From CAIWHR01 sp963788185 (GTDB lineage Bacteria; Pseudomonadota; Gammaproteobacteria; Burkholderiales; Casimicrobiaceae): a DNA stretch of 64,000 nucleotides. Made by a program: the position numbers and the translations under genes. The notes beneath the pieces were generated by a model. That model worked only from the letters and a program-made list of their open reading frames with translations. It had not been told where the DNA came from and searched no databases. The stretch is taken from positions 1 through 64,000 of the forward strand of contig CAWBGE010000015.1 in the NCBI GenBank assembly GCA_963788185.1, given 5' to 3'. This document shows positions 1 through 7,581 of the stretch, in pieces (position 1 is the stretch's first letter; each line of letters opens with the position of its first letter).

Positions 1-2
1 AC

Positions 3-638
3 GTCTGGAGTGCGTGCGATGGTCCGCAACTGCCGCGCGAATTCCTGGTTCCTCGCGCCGAGCCCGCGGGTGATGTCCGCGTGCGCGTGGTCGCGGGAGC
101 GCCCAACGCGGCCGGCACCTATCGGCTGGATCTCGTGATCGCCAGCCTTGCACGTCGTCATCTCTGGTTGACCGATGCTTATTTCGTCGGCACCGCTGTC
201 TACGTACAGGCACTGGCCGCAGCTGCGCACGATGGCGTTGATGTGCGTCTGCTGGTGCCCGGGTCGAGCGACATCCCGATCCTGTCGGCAGTCTCCCGTG
301 CAGGCTACCGGCCGTTGCTGGAGGCCGGTGTACGCGTGTACGAGTGGCGCGGCACGATGCTGCATGCAAAGACTGCGGTGGCTGACGGTCTCTGGGCGCG
401 AGTGGGCTCGACCAATCTCAATCTCGCGAGCTGGATGGGCAATTACGAGCTCGATGTGGCTGTCGAGAACGCTGCATTCGCGGAGCAGATGGCGCGGCAG
501 TACGAGGCGGATCTCGAGCGTGCAACCGAGATCGTCCTGACGCCACGGAATCGTGTGCGGCGCGCCGAGGGGGGCGCGCACCGGAGGCAAGGCACGCGTT
601 GTCCGGGAGCGCCGGGCGCGCAGCCGCTGGCGCGGTGA
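3..638 (+). CDS. Phospholipase D-family protein (cardiolipin synthase-like), C-terminal part
   Basis: The reading frame is open from the left edge of the window, so the gene starts outside it. The visible part carries a complete C-terminal HKD motif (HxKx4Dx6GSxN, seen as HAKTAVAD then GSTN) near 350-415. This motif is the phosphatidyl-transfer active site of the PLD superfamily; two HKD motifs are usual in cardiolipin synthases and the first would lie upstream. The frame ends in an arginine-, glycine- and proline-rich tail of about 25 residues that does not look like native protein. A hydrophobic segment in the next frame (599-922) looks like the true C-terminus, so the gene is probably frameshifted in a G run near 567-573. 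It lies outside the integrated island, on the chromosomal side of the tRNA. Cardiolipin synthase versus another PLD-type transferase cannot be decided here. Confidence 0.8.
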   Translation, partial: VWSACDGPQLPREFLVPRAEPAGDVRVRVVAGAPNAAGTYRLDLVIASLARRHLWLTDAYFVGTAVYVQALAAAAHDGVDVRLLVPGSSDIPILSAVSRAGYRPLLEAGVRVYEWRGTMLHAKTAVADGLWARVGSTNLNLASWMGNYELDVAVENAAFAEQMARQYEADLERATEIVLTPRNRVRRAEGGAHRRQGTRCPGAPGAQPLAR

Positions 639-922
639 GCGTCGGCAGCACGCTCGGCGCGGCGCTGACCAATCGTCGGGTGTTGGGCCCCGCGGAAGCC
701 GGCCTCCTTGCACGAGTCGGAGTGTTCGTCGCCGCGCTTGCGGTCATCGCCGTCGTCTGGCCGCGCGCGGTCGCGTGGCCGCTGGCGGTCGTCGGCGCCT
801 GGCTCGGTCTCGCCTGGATCGGACAGGCGATGGCGCTTCGACGCGGCCGTGTCGTGCGTCGGATGCGCAGACCGCGGCCGCGAGCCGCGTCCTCTCGGGA
901 CGTTGGCAGGAAAGAAGGTTGA
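599..922 (+). pseudogene. Displaced membrane C-terminus of the PLD-family gene, or a small membrane protein
   Basis: This is a 107-codon frame overlapping the end of the PLD-like frame by 40 bases. After an alanine/glycine-rich start it has two hydrophobic stretches (around residues 38-56 and 60-78) and a very arginine-rich end. From memory, PLD-family proteins of beta-proteobacteria can carry a C-terminal extension with this alanine-rich plus two-helix character, so I read it as the out-of-frame end of the upstream gene. The same frame is open back to about 551 without a stop, which fits a single-base slip in the run of six G near 567-573. An independent small membrane protein is the alternative. 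Confidence 0.45.
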
Positions 923-933
923 TCTGGTATACT
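903..933 (+). promoter_or_regulatory. Probable promoter of the tRNA-Arg gene
   Basis: TTGGCA (903-908) and TATACT (928-933) are separated by 19 bases, and the second box ends 9 bases before the tRNA 5' end. The boxes resemble sigma-70 -35 and -10 elements; the spacer is longer than optimal. Confidence 0.5.
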
Positions 934-942
934 TAGAGTTTA

Positions 943-1020
943 GCGCCCGTAGCTCAGTTGGATTAGAGTACCTGGCTACGAACCAGGGGGTCGTGGGTTC
1001 AAATCCTGCCGGGCGCGCCA
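943..1020 (+). tRNA. tRNA-Arg, anticodon ACG
   Basis: The acceptor strands GCGCCCG (943-949) and CGGGCGC (1010-1016) pair fully, followed by discriminator G and an encoded CCA (1018-1020). The anticodon arm is CCTGG-CTACGAA-CCAGG with anticodon ACG, read as arginine CGU (A34 normally becomes inosine and reads CGU/CGC/CGA). The T loop is the standard TTCAAAT. The gene is complete because the integrated element supplies an identical 3' end, and it is the attachment site of the island that starts immediately downstream. Confidence 0.95.
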
Positions 1021-1023
1021 ATA
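976..1023 (+). repeat. Left attachment site of the island (tRNA-Arg 3' end)
   Basis: These 48 bases run from the anticodon loop through the CCA and three bases beyond. They recur at 37676-37723, exactly 36,700 bp away, with one mismatch (984 C versus 37684 T); 985-1023 is identical. Direct repeats of a tRNA 3' end that flank DNA with an adjacent tyrosine integrase are the classical footprint of site-specific integration. Similarity continues more weakly to about 1036, into the ends of the two integrase genes. Confidence 0.9.
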
Positions 1024-2268
1024 TTCAACGACTTGGCCTTGAAAACCAGGTCTTCCCAAGCGCTGTGGGACCGCTGTGGAAGCAGTTATCCACCGGTCCC
1101 GAGCGACGTGTCGCGAATCATCGACTTGGCGCGCAATACCAGGTCCTCCTGCTTCCTGTCGTGGAACGCAGGTCGCGGTCTGCGTGCGTCCGCGGCAACT
1201 GTCGGCGACGCGCAGTAAGGTCTGGGTCCCGCCGCGGCTGAGAATCAGATTCGCCTGTTCGAGCAGGCGGCCCACATCGGCACTCGCGTAGTGCCCCGCC
1301 ATCGAATGGTTGGCGTGGCCGAGCAGAACTTCACGATCTTCGGCCGAAACCCCGGCGGCACGCAGACGGCACGCGAAGGAGTGACGAAGATCGTGGACGC
1401 GAACCAAGGGCAGTCCGGCGTCGCGCCGTGCCTGCTGCCAACCGGTGTTGTTCATGGTGCCGATGCGCCTACCGCGATAGGGGAAGATCCAGACGGGGTG
1501 TTTCCCTCGCTGTGATTCGATGATCGACCACGCGACATCGTTCAAGACCACAACGTGCGGTCGCTTCGTCTTGAAGGCTTCCGGCGGGATCACGAACACG
1601 CTGCGGCCGACCTCTGGTACGCGGACCTCCCACTGCCACTCCAAGCCGCATACGTTGCTGTCGCGCAGTCCGGTGTTGACGCCGAAGAGCGCCATGCGCC
1701 CGAGATGCGCGGGTAGCCGGCGGAAGAGGGCATCTTGCTCCGTCCACGTGATGGGATAGGGCAATCGCGGATTCTCCGACAACATCGTGATCAGTGGCGG
1801 CGTTCCTTCGAGGTACGGTCGTCCATCCCGGTCGCGATAGGAGCGGCCGGCACGGTTCAGGATGGTGCGCACGACTTCGAGGCTGCGATTGATGGTCGTT
1901 GGACCCGCGCCAGCAGCCAGCCGGGACTTGATGAATGGTTCGAGTGTCTGGTCGTGGACCTGCTGCGGTTCGAGATGGCCGACGTGCGGCTGGAGCAGCG
2001 CAACGTGCCATCTGATGATACCGATGCTGCGCTTTGCGCGGGACTGCTCGATATAGCGCCCGGCGCAATGGCCGAAGGTCGGGCGCGCGTGCGCCTTGCG
2101 GGCGAGGTCCGACTCGACCCGTGCGATTTCCGTGAGGAGGCGCTCCTCGGCGTGCTCCTGAGTCACGGCGCCGACGCGTAGTCCGATCCGGACCCCGAGA
2201 TGGCGCTTGTCGATGAATCGTCGGCCGTCGGCGAGGACGGTGATGCCCGGCGTGCGTGTGGCGGTCAT
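976..2268 (-). CDS. int: Tyrosine recombinase (island integrase)
   Basis: This 430-residue integrase integrates and excises the element at tRNA-Arg. The start at 2268 is chosen for an excellent ribosome binding site (AGGAGGAG, about 4 bases upstream). The catalytic residues are visible: Arg in NTGLRDSNVCGLEW, HxxR in HDLRHSFACRLR, His in LLGHANHS and the Tyr nucleophile in MAGHYASA. The N-terminal part (about residues 60-150) resembles a SAM-like core-binding domain. The coding frame continues past the catalytic domain into the tRNA, so its last 14 or so residues (ending RQDLNPRPPGS) are the complement of the attachment site. It is closely related by eye to the integrase at 37725-38879. Confidence 0.93.
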   Translation of the reverse strand: MTATRTPGITVLADGRRFIDKRHLGVRIGLRVGAVTQEHAEERLLTEIARVESDLARKAHARPTFGHCAGRYIEQSRAKRSIGIIRWHVALLQPHVGHLEPQQVHDQTLEPFIKSRLAAGAGPTTINRSLEVVRTILNRAGRSYRDRDGRPYLEGTPPLITMLSENPRLPYPITWTEQDALFRRLPAHLGRMALFGVNTGLRDSNVCGLEWQWEVRVPEVGRSVFVIPPEAFKTKRPHVVVLNDVAWSIIESQRGKHPVWIFPYRGRRIGTMNNTGWQQARRDAGLPLVRVHDLRHSFACRLRAAGVSAEDREVLLGHANHSMAGHYASADVGRLLEQANLILSRGGTQTLLRVADSCRGRTQTATCVPRQEAGGPGIARQVDDSRHVARDRWITASTAVPQRLGRPGFQGQVVEYWRARQDLNPRPPGS

Positions 2269-2530
2269 GTGCTCCTCCTGTAGGGAGGGGTATTTTCGAC
2301 AGGGGCCGGCGACTGGGCAACCTGCGAGCCAAACAAGAGGCTTCTCCGACCGACTGGTTCGGAGGCCAGCGTGGGGCAGACTTGCGGACGAGGCTGATCG
2401 TCGACCAGCAGGTGTACCCCGACGCCGCCTGGCCATCGGTTTCAGACTGTAAGGAGCCCGTCGCCGACGCCGCGGCGAAGAGTCCTTCGAACTTCTGGGA
2501 AGCCGACGTTCGTTTGTCGTGCCTTTGTGG

Positions 2531-3211
2531 CTAGTCGCCGCCTTGCATCGCTCCTGATTTCAAACGGCAAACACCCGGCGATGCCGCAAGCAATTCCGAA
2601 AACATCGCCGCCGCGACACTTCGCGCGCTGATCGGTCGTACTCCCCTCGGCACGATCCATCTCACCGGGCCAAGGAAGCGGGTCGCCAAGTCTTCGGCAC
2701 GGCGCGCCGGCTGCCCCAATGCGCCGCGGTCGCCCAGCAGCAACGATGGCTGCGCGATGACGACGGTTTCGTAGCCGAGCTGCGCGACAGCGGCTTCCAT
2801 CTCGCCTTTGACGCGGTTGTAGAAGACGCGGGATCTCGGATCAGCGCCCATCGCTGACACAACCGCAAGGCGCTTCGCTCCTACGGCCAACGCGCCCCGG
2901 GCGATGTTTACCACGTAATCGAAGTCGACTTGCCGGAATGCGTCCTCCGATCCAGCAACCTTGATCGTGGTGCCCAGTGCGATGAACACGTCGTCCGCCG
3001 CCGGGAGCGCGGGATGCAGCAGTTGGGCGAAATCAACTTTTTGAACCTTCAGCTTGGCGCTGCGCGGTAGGTTCGATGTCACCCGGCGCACGACCAGATG
3101 CACCTTGCGGTATCGGTCGCTTGCGAGCAGCAGCGATAGAAGCGCACGACCGACGAGTCCGGTGCCACCCACTAGCAGGGCAGTGCGTTTTATTCCCACT
3201 TGGGTATTCAT
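2531..3211 (-). CDS. NAD(P)-binding atypical SDR protein
   Basis: The 226-residue protein begins with a Rossmann dinucleotide-binding motif (GGTGLVGRALL, residues 16-26) and carries the later SDR features FIALGTT and a YNRVKGEME segment. It resembles the small NAD(P)H-binding/HTATIP2-like group, which often acts as a redox sensor or reductase with unknown substrate. The C-terminal section (SARSVAAAMFSELL) matches the family's terminal helix. It stands alone between the integrase and an IS21 relic, and nothing links it to the catabolic modules. The substrate cannot be assigned. Confidence 0.75.
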   Translation of the reverse strand: MNTQVGIKRTALLVGGTGLVGRALLSLLLASDRYRKVHLVVRRVTSNLPRSAKLKVQKVDFAQLLHPALPAADDVFIALGTTIKVAGSEDAFRQVDFDYVVNIARGALAVGAKRLAVVSAMGADPRSRVFYNRVKGEMEAAVAQLGYETVVIAQPSLLLGDRGALGQPARRAEDLATRFLGPVRWIVPRGVRPISARSVAAAMFSELLAASPGVCRLKSGAMQGGD

Positions 3212-3281
3212 GGAAGCACTTTACGCGCGCGGCCGCGCATTGCCACCTATCTGCCCAAAGGCGGCCCGTACGGCTGACCAC

Positions 3282-3711
3282 CTACGCCAGCGGCATTAGC
3301 CATGCCGCGGCCACGCTGAGTCCCGGTTGCTCCGGAGGGGCCAATTCCTGCCACAACGCGCCACACCGCTGCTGCAACTAGACGTTCAGCGCCGCGAGAT
3401 CGGCAAACGCCGGCGCGTCGTGCGACAGCCGGTGCCGGGAGCCCTGCAGGATATTCTCGATCTGCTCCTTCTTCCACCCGGCGGCGGGATTGCATGCAGA
3501 ACTCGGCCTCGAACAGATAGTGGCTGACCATCGCCGAGAAAGGGCCGTTGACACCCGCGCCTTGCCGACCCGGACCCGGTCCACCGCCGTCTACATGTTG
3601 CCCGGGATGCCGCGGCGCGGAACGCCGCCGAGGACGGCGAACGCGTGGACGAGGGCGTCGAACAGCCTCTCGTGGGTCTGCAGCGGGTAGGCGCGCAGGA
3701 CGAATGCCCGG
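3282..3711 (-). pseudogene. Decayed IS21-family transposase (istA) fragment
   Basis: Read on the minus strand, three frames give successive pieces of an IstA catalytic core: VHAFAVLGGVPRRGIPGNM, then GKAR, SAMVSHYLFEAEFC, AAGWKKEQIENILQGSRHR, and LQQRCGALWQELAPPEQPGL. In functional IstA these pieces are contiguous. Here they are split by an in-frame TAG after GNM, a second TAG after AALNV, and at least two frameshifts. Both the 5' and 3' parts of the gene and the istB helper gene are missing. It is a relic of an earlier insertion at the left end of the island. Confidence 0.7.
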
Positions 3712-3844
3712 CTTTAGGTCTGAATCGCCAGGTCCACCGCTAGGGGTTCGCTACATTCGACGGGACATTTTCGGCCGGCGCCAACCAGCGATCGCGATGT
3801 CCGCCCGGCAAGCGGCGCGAATACCACCACATCGCACTCCACGG

Positions 3845-3874
3845 TTGACACGGACTGGGGGGTGCCAATAAAAT
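3845..3874 (+). promoter_or_regulatory. Sigma-70-type promoter of the first aldolase gene
   Basis: TTGACA (3845-3850, perfect -35) and TAAAAT (3869-3874, five of six matches to the -10 consensus) are 18 bases apart. Transcription would start near 3881, leaving a leader of roughly 95 bases before the ATG at 3976. The palindrome at 3885-3897 sits just downstream of the expected start point. Confidence 0.65.
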
Positions 3875-3884
3875 GGAACGGTGT

Positions 3885-3897
3885 CCCGTATAGCGGG
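3885..3897. promoter_or_regulatory. Candidate IclR operator, site A (CCCGTATAGCGGG)
   Basis: A 13-bp palindrome with CCCG/CGGG arms lies directly after the predicted transcription start of the DHDPS-family gene. It matches the pattern CCCGYANTRCGGG shared with sites at 12173, 12330, 13487, 13694, 24276, 29553 and 29720. Its position would let a bound protein block promoter clearance. Assignment to an IclR regulator is inference. Confidence 0.5.
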
Positions 3898-3975
3898 ATA
3901 ACGTGGCCGACGGCCGAACGGCGAGGCGCGGCTCAGTCGGAGTCGCCGCCAACGAACGGGAACGGGAGACAAAAA

Positions 3976-4884
3976 ATGACCAACGAGATCGCCCAGTCGG
4001 TGCGTACGCTACTCACCGGCATCCTGCCGCCAATCGCCATGCCGTTCGACCAGGACGGAAATCTCCTCCCCGACGGCCTCAAGCCGCAGATCGACCTGAT
4101 GATCGCCAACGGCGTGCGCGCCATCGTGGCCGGGGGCTCCACCGGTGAGGGCCATACGCTGTCCCGCGACGAGTTCGCCATAGCGATGAAGGTTGCCCAT
4201 GACGCCGTCGCCGGCCGCGTGCCCTTCGTCGTTGGCTTGATCGTCAACTCGACCAAGGAGGCCGTCGAGCGTTTCGAACTGCTCAAGGGCCTCGACATCG
4301 CGGCACTGCAGGTCACGCCGGTTCACTACCTCTTCAAGCCGCAACTCGAATCGACGATCAACCACTTCCGCGTGATCTGGGAGAAGACGAGGACGCCCAT
4401 CCTCATCTACAACGTCATCCCGTGGAACTACCTTTCGCCCAGGGACATGCTGACCATCATGGACAGCGTTCCCGGCGTCGTCGGCATCAAGCAGAGCTCC
4501 GGCGACCTCAAGACGCTGTCCGACCTGCTGCTCGATGCGAAGCCCGAGAACGTGATTCTGAGCGGTATTGACGCGCTGCTGTATCCGGCATTCACCCTGG
4601 GTGGGCACGGCGCCATCAGTGCGTTGACGTCAGCGCTGCCGGGCGTGAGCGTCAAGCTCTTTAACGCCGTCGCAAGAGGCGACCACCCATTGGGAAGAGA
4701 CATCCACTTCAAGCTCAACGCGCTCTGGAACGTGCTGCGCCACGACAACCTTCCGGCCTGCGTGAAGTACATCCAGTCACGTCAGGGCTTGCCGCTGTTC
4801 TATCCGCGGCCTCCGATGGAACAGGTTACCGATCAGCAGAAAGTCGAGATCGACAGGTATCTCGCCCCACTGTTGGTGCTCTAG
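3976..4884 (+). CDS. DHDPS/NAL-superfamily aldolase or dehydratase (paralog 1)
   Basis: A 302-residue class I (Schiff-base) lyase of the DapA/N-acetylneuraminate lyase fold, normal length for the family. The start at 3976 follows a GGGAGA ribosome site. Visible signatures are GGSTGEGH (residues 53-60, pyruvate carboxylate binding), the catalytic Tyr145 in LIYNVIP and the Schiff-base Lys172 in VVGIKQS. The enzyme handles a 2-keto acid, cleaving or dehydrating it to or from pyruvate; the specificity-determining region differs from DapA and NanA, so lysine biosynthesis is unlikely. It is followed by an IclR regulator and a TTT transporter, which indicates catabolism. By eye it is closest to the paralog at 12534-13424 (shared TPVHY segment and similar C-terminus). 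Confidence 0.87.
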   Translation: MTNEIAQSVRTLLTGILPPIAMPFDQDGNLLPDGLKPQIDLMIANGVRAIVAGGSTGEGHTLSRDEFAIAMKVAHDAVAGRVPFVVGLIVNSTKEAVERFELLKGLDIAALQVTPVHYLFKPQLESTINHFRVIWEKTRTPILIYNVIPWNYLSPRDMLTIMDSVPGVVGIKQSSGDLKTLSDLLLDAKPENVILSGIDALLYPAFTLGGHGAISALTSALPGVSVKLFNAVARGDHPLGRDIHFKLNALWNVLRHDNLPACVKYIQSRQGLPLFYPRPPMEQVTDQQKVEIDRYLAPLLVL

Positions 4885-4968
4885 GCCGCGGATTCGCTGG
4901 AGCGTCTGCGCCCCCAGCAACTCGCACCCTCGAGTTAAGGCGAAAACGGCCATGTCTTCGGTTGGTCG

Positions 4969-5787
4969 ATGCGTAGCGGACGGCTCGGCATGAAGAGCGA
5001 CGCCAAGGTTCCGACGCGGAGCCGGCCGGGGGAGGAGAACCTCAAGTCCCTCACCAAGGCGGCTGCCATCCTGAACTGTTTCTCGACCGATCGCCGGTCC
5101 CTGTCGCTGGCCGAGATCTGCGCGATGCTTGACTATCCGCGCAGCACGACGCACCGGTTCTTGGCCTCGATGCGGGAGGTCGGACTCCTCGACCAGGACA
5201 GGCAGCGCGGCGATTACCGACTCGGCATCCGCCTGTTCCAGCTGGGCAACACGGTGCTGGCCAATCTCGATCTGCACCGCGAGGCGGCGCCGTTCGTCGA
5301 GACGTTACAGCGCCTGACCAACCTGACGGTCCATCTCGCCGTGTTCGACGGGCTGCGCGCCGTCGTCGTTCGACGGCTAGAGCCGTCAGGCGACCTCCCC
5401 CGACCGGCGACGTTGATCGAGAACGCGCCGTCCTATTGCACCAGCGTGGGCAAAGCCATTCTGGCCTACCAGCCCAGGGAAGTGGTCGACCGGGTGATTG
5501 AACTCGGCCTCGAGCCATTCACCGAGAGTACGATCATCAGCGGTCCGGCGCTGCTGGCGGAACTGGAGCGGACGCGGGAGAGAGGGTATGCGCTGGACCA
5601 GGGCGAGCACCAGCCAGGGCTCCTGTGCATCGGCGCTCCCATACGAGACGAAAGCGAGCGCGTATTTGCGTCGATCAGCGTCAGCGGTCCGACCTGGATG
5701 ATACACATCGAAGAGTCCGGCGAACTGTCGAAGATCGTCGTCCACAACGCCAACCAGATCTCTCGACGGTTGGGTGCGTACACATGA
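4969..5787 (+). CDS. IclR-family transcriptional regulator (1)
   Basis: About 272 residues with an N-terminal winged helix-turn-helix (around residues 27-90: KSLTKAAAILNCFS, then PRSTTHRFLASMREVGLL) and a C-terminal effector domain containing the family hallmark YCTSVGKAILAY and GAPIRDESERVFASISVSGP. IclR proteins bind palindromic operators as dimers or tetramers and respond to small organic acids. It lies 84 bases after the DHDPS-family gene on the same strand and ahead of the TTT operon, so it probably controls one or both. The ATG at 4990 is an equally plausible start; neither has a strong ribosome site. Confidence 0.9.
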   Translation: MRSGRLGMKSDAKVPTRSRPGEENLKSLTKAAAILNCFSTDRRSLSLAEICAMLDYPRSTTHRFLASMREVGLLDQDRQRGDYRLGIRLFQLGNTVLANLDLHREAAPFVETLQRLTNLTVHLAVFDGLRAVVVRRLEPSGDLPRPATLIENAPSYCTSVGKAILAYQPREVVDRVIELGLEPFTESTIISGPALLAELERTRERGYALDQGEHQPGLLCIGAPIRDESERVFASISVSGPTWMIHIEESGELSKIVVHNANQISRRLGAYT

Positions 5788-6096
5788 CGCGTCCCGGTCA
5801 GGGGCGTGCTGGGGCTGTGGTCGGCACATCGACGGCGCGTGGACATTGCGGGCCACACAGCCCGGTGCGTCGCGAGGGCCGCGTCGGGCGCAGGCGGTTG
5901 TCATGTTTTCTTGAGACGAACGTCGTCGGCGCTGGACGCATGCAGTGGCACAGGTGTGTTGGGACGCAGGTATGTTGCTGTGCCGGATTTGGGTCGACGC
6001 CAGTTTTCGGACTACCATTTCACATTCTGGGACGGCTGTCCGCGAACCGGTGCGTTTTCGGAACGAATGGCAAGTTGATCAAGGGAGGGATGATCC
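5788..6096. other. Intergenic region before the TTT transporter operon
   Basis: About 310 bases with no convincing gene. The last 20 bases hold the strong ribosome site AAGGGAGG of the next gene. I found no copy of the CCCGYANTRCGGG element here and no clear -35/-10 pair. Confidence 0.5.
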
Positions 6097-7080
6097 ATGA
6101 CTTTTACCAGGCGTCGTTTTGTGTCTTCCACCGTCGCGTCGGCCTCGCTGTTCGCGTTAGGCGCTTCGCCACTCCGTGCTGCCGGGTTCCCTGAACGAGA
6201 CATCACGCTCGTCGTGCCCTGGGCCGCCGGCGGCGGCACCGACGCACTCGGGCGAACGCTGACGAAGAACGCGAAGCAGTACATCGGGGTCAACGTGGCG
6301 GTCGTGAACCGCCCGGGCGGGACGGGTGTCGCCGGCATGCAGAGTGTCGCCACAGCAAAGCCCGACGGCTACACGATCGGCCTGGTGACCTTCCATCTTT
6401 CCAGCTATCGCCTGACGGGACTGAGCCAGCTATCGTTTCGGGACTTCGAGCCGATCATGCTCCTGAACCGGTCTCCAACGGGCTTCTTGGTGAAGGCCGA
6501 CTCGCCCTACAAGTCGATGAAGGACCTGGTCGACTACGCGAAAGCCAACCCCGGCGTCGTGACGGTGGCGACCTCCGGAGCCGGAGCCGTCCCGCATCTG
6601 TCTGCCGCACTCCTGGCCAAGCAAATTGGCATCAAGCTCACCTTCGTCCCGTTCGACGGCGGCGCTCCGGCGCGCACGGCGGTGCTGGGTGGCCACGTCA
6701 CCATGTTGGCGGTAAACTCCGAAGAGGCACTGCAGTTTTACAAGTCCAAGCAGCTTCGGTTCCTGGCCCTCAACACCGACGAACGGCACTCCTCGTTCCC
6801 CGACGTGCCGACGATCGCCGAGGCCGGCTTCCCGCTTAGCACGTTGCTGCTCGACTGGCGCGGGCTCGCCGCCCCGAAGGGAACGCCGCCGGCGATCCTC
6901 GATGTATTGACCGTCGGCTTCCGGAAGATGGCCGACGATCCGGACTACAAGCGCCTCATGGACGAGATGGCGCTGCCGCGCGCCAATGCGGAGCGCGAGA
7001 AGTACAGCGCGTTTCTCGAAGGCATCGAGAAGGCGCTCGAGCCTGCCCTGGCGGAGGTCGGTCTGCTGAAGAAGATCTGA
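6097..7080 (+). CDS. TTT-family periplasmic solute-binding protein (TctC/Bug type)
   Basis: A 327-residue extracytoplasmic receptor of the tripartite tricarboxylate transporter family, which binds di- or tricarboxylates and similar organic acids and delivers them to TctAB. The N-terminus has an RRRF motif followed by a hydrophobic stretch (residues 12-30) that resembles a Tat-type signal. The Bug hallmarks are visible: PERDITLVVPWAAGGGTD near residue 35, then PGGTGVAGMQSVATAKPDGYT. The ribosome site AAGGGAGG is strong. It is the first gene of the operon with the small and large permeases that follow after 8 and 25 bases. Bug proteins are especially numerous in Burkholderiales. Confidence 0.92.
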   Translation: MTFTRRRFVSSTVASASLFALGASPLRAAGFPERDITLVVPWAAGGGTDALGRTLTKNAKQYIGVNVAVVNRPGGTGVAGMQSVATAKPDGYTIGLVTFHLSSYRLTGLSQLSFRDFEPIMLLNRSPTGFLVKADSPYKSMKDLVDYAKANPGVVTVATSGAGAVPHLSAALLAKQIGIKLTFVPFDGGAPARTAVLGGHVTMLAVNSEEALQFYKSKQLRFLALNTDERHSSFPDVPTIAEAGFPLSTLLLDWRGLAAPKGTPPAILDVLTVGFRKMADDPDYKRLMDEMALPRANAEREKYSAFLEGIEKALEPALAEVGLLKKI

Positions 7081-7088
7081 TCGACCCC

Positions 7089-7556
7089 ATGAAGCCGCGA
7101 AAACGTACCGGCGACACTGTCGCCGGTACGGTCCTCTGGACGATGGCCGCAATCATCGTCCAGCAGTCGACGACCTGGCCGGTCGCCGGGGACGTGGCGG
7201 GCGACCCTACCGTTTTTCCCCGCGCGCTCGCCGCGATCATGTTCGCCTGCGGATTAGCCCTCTTCGTCTTCCGCCGCCCGCCTCCCGAAGGCGCGGGAGG
7301 AACGCGTGAGCACAGGCCAGCGCTGACGCTGGCCGCGGTTGGCGCGACCATATTGCTCGCTTTGTCGCTCGAGCCGTTCGGGCTCGTGCCCGCGGGGATC
7401 GTCTTCCTTGTCGTCGCGCAGCGCATTGCCGGGGCTCCCTGGCGAAGCGCGCTGCCTTTTGCGGTGGGAACGCCGATCCTGATATGGCTTGTATTTGTCA
7501 CGGCCCTGAACGTCCCGCTGCCGCGGGGCGAGATCTGGCTCCGGCTCTTTTCCTGA
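7089..7556 (+). CDS. TTT-family small permease (TctB)
   Basis: A 155-residue membrane protein with four hydrophobic segments (roughly residues 15-33, 42-60, 82-100 and 112-150), the usual size and topology of TctB, the poorly conserved small subunit of tripartite tricarboxylate transporters. It sits 8 bases after the binding protein and 25 before the large permease, so the order is tctC-tctB-tctA. Identification rests mainly on position and topology. Confidence 0.85.
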   Translation: MKPRKRTGDTVAGTVLWTMAAIIVQQSTTWPVAGDVAGDPTVFPRALAAIMFACGLALFVFRRPPPEGAGGTREHRPALTLAAVGATILLALSLEPFGLVPAGIVFLVVAQRIAGAPWRSALPFAVGTPILIWLVFVTALNVPLPRGEIWLRLFS

Positions 7557-7581
7557 TATCGAGGCGAGGCGGCTCCCCGAC

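Noticed and set aside
3976..4884. Lysine biosynthetic dapA
   Set aside because: Four diverged paralogs sit next to IclR regulators and importers, and the substrate-pocket segments differ from DapA.
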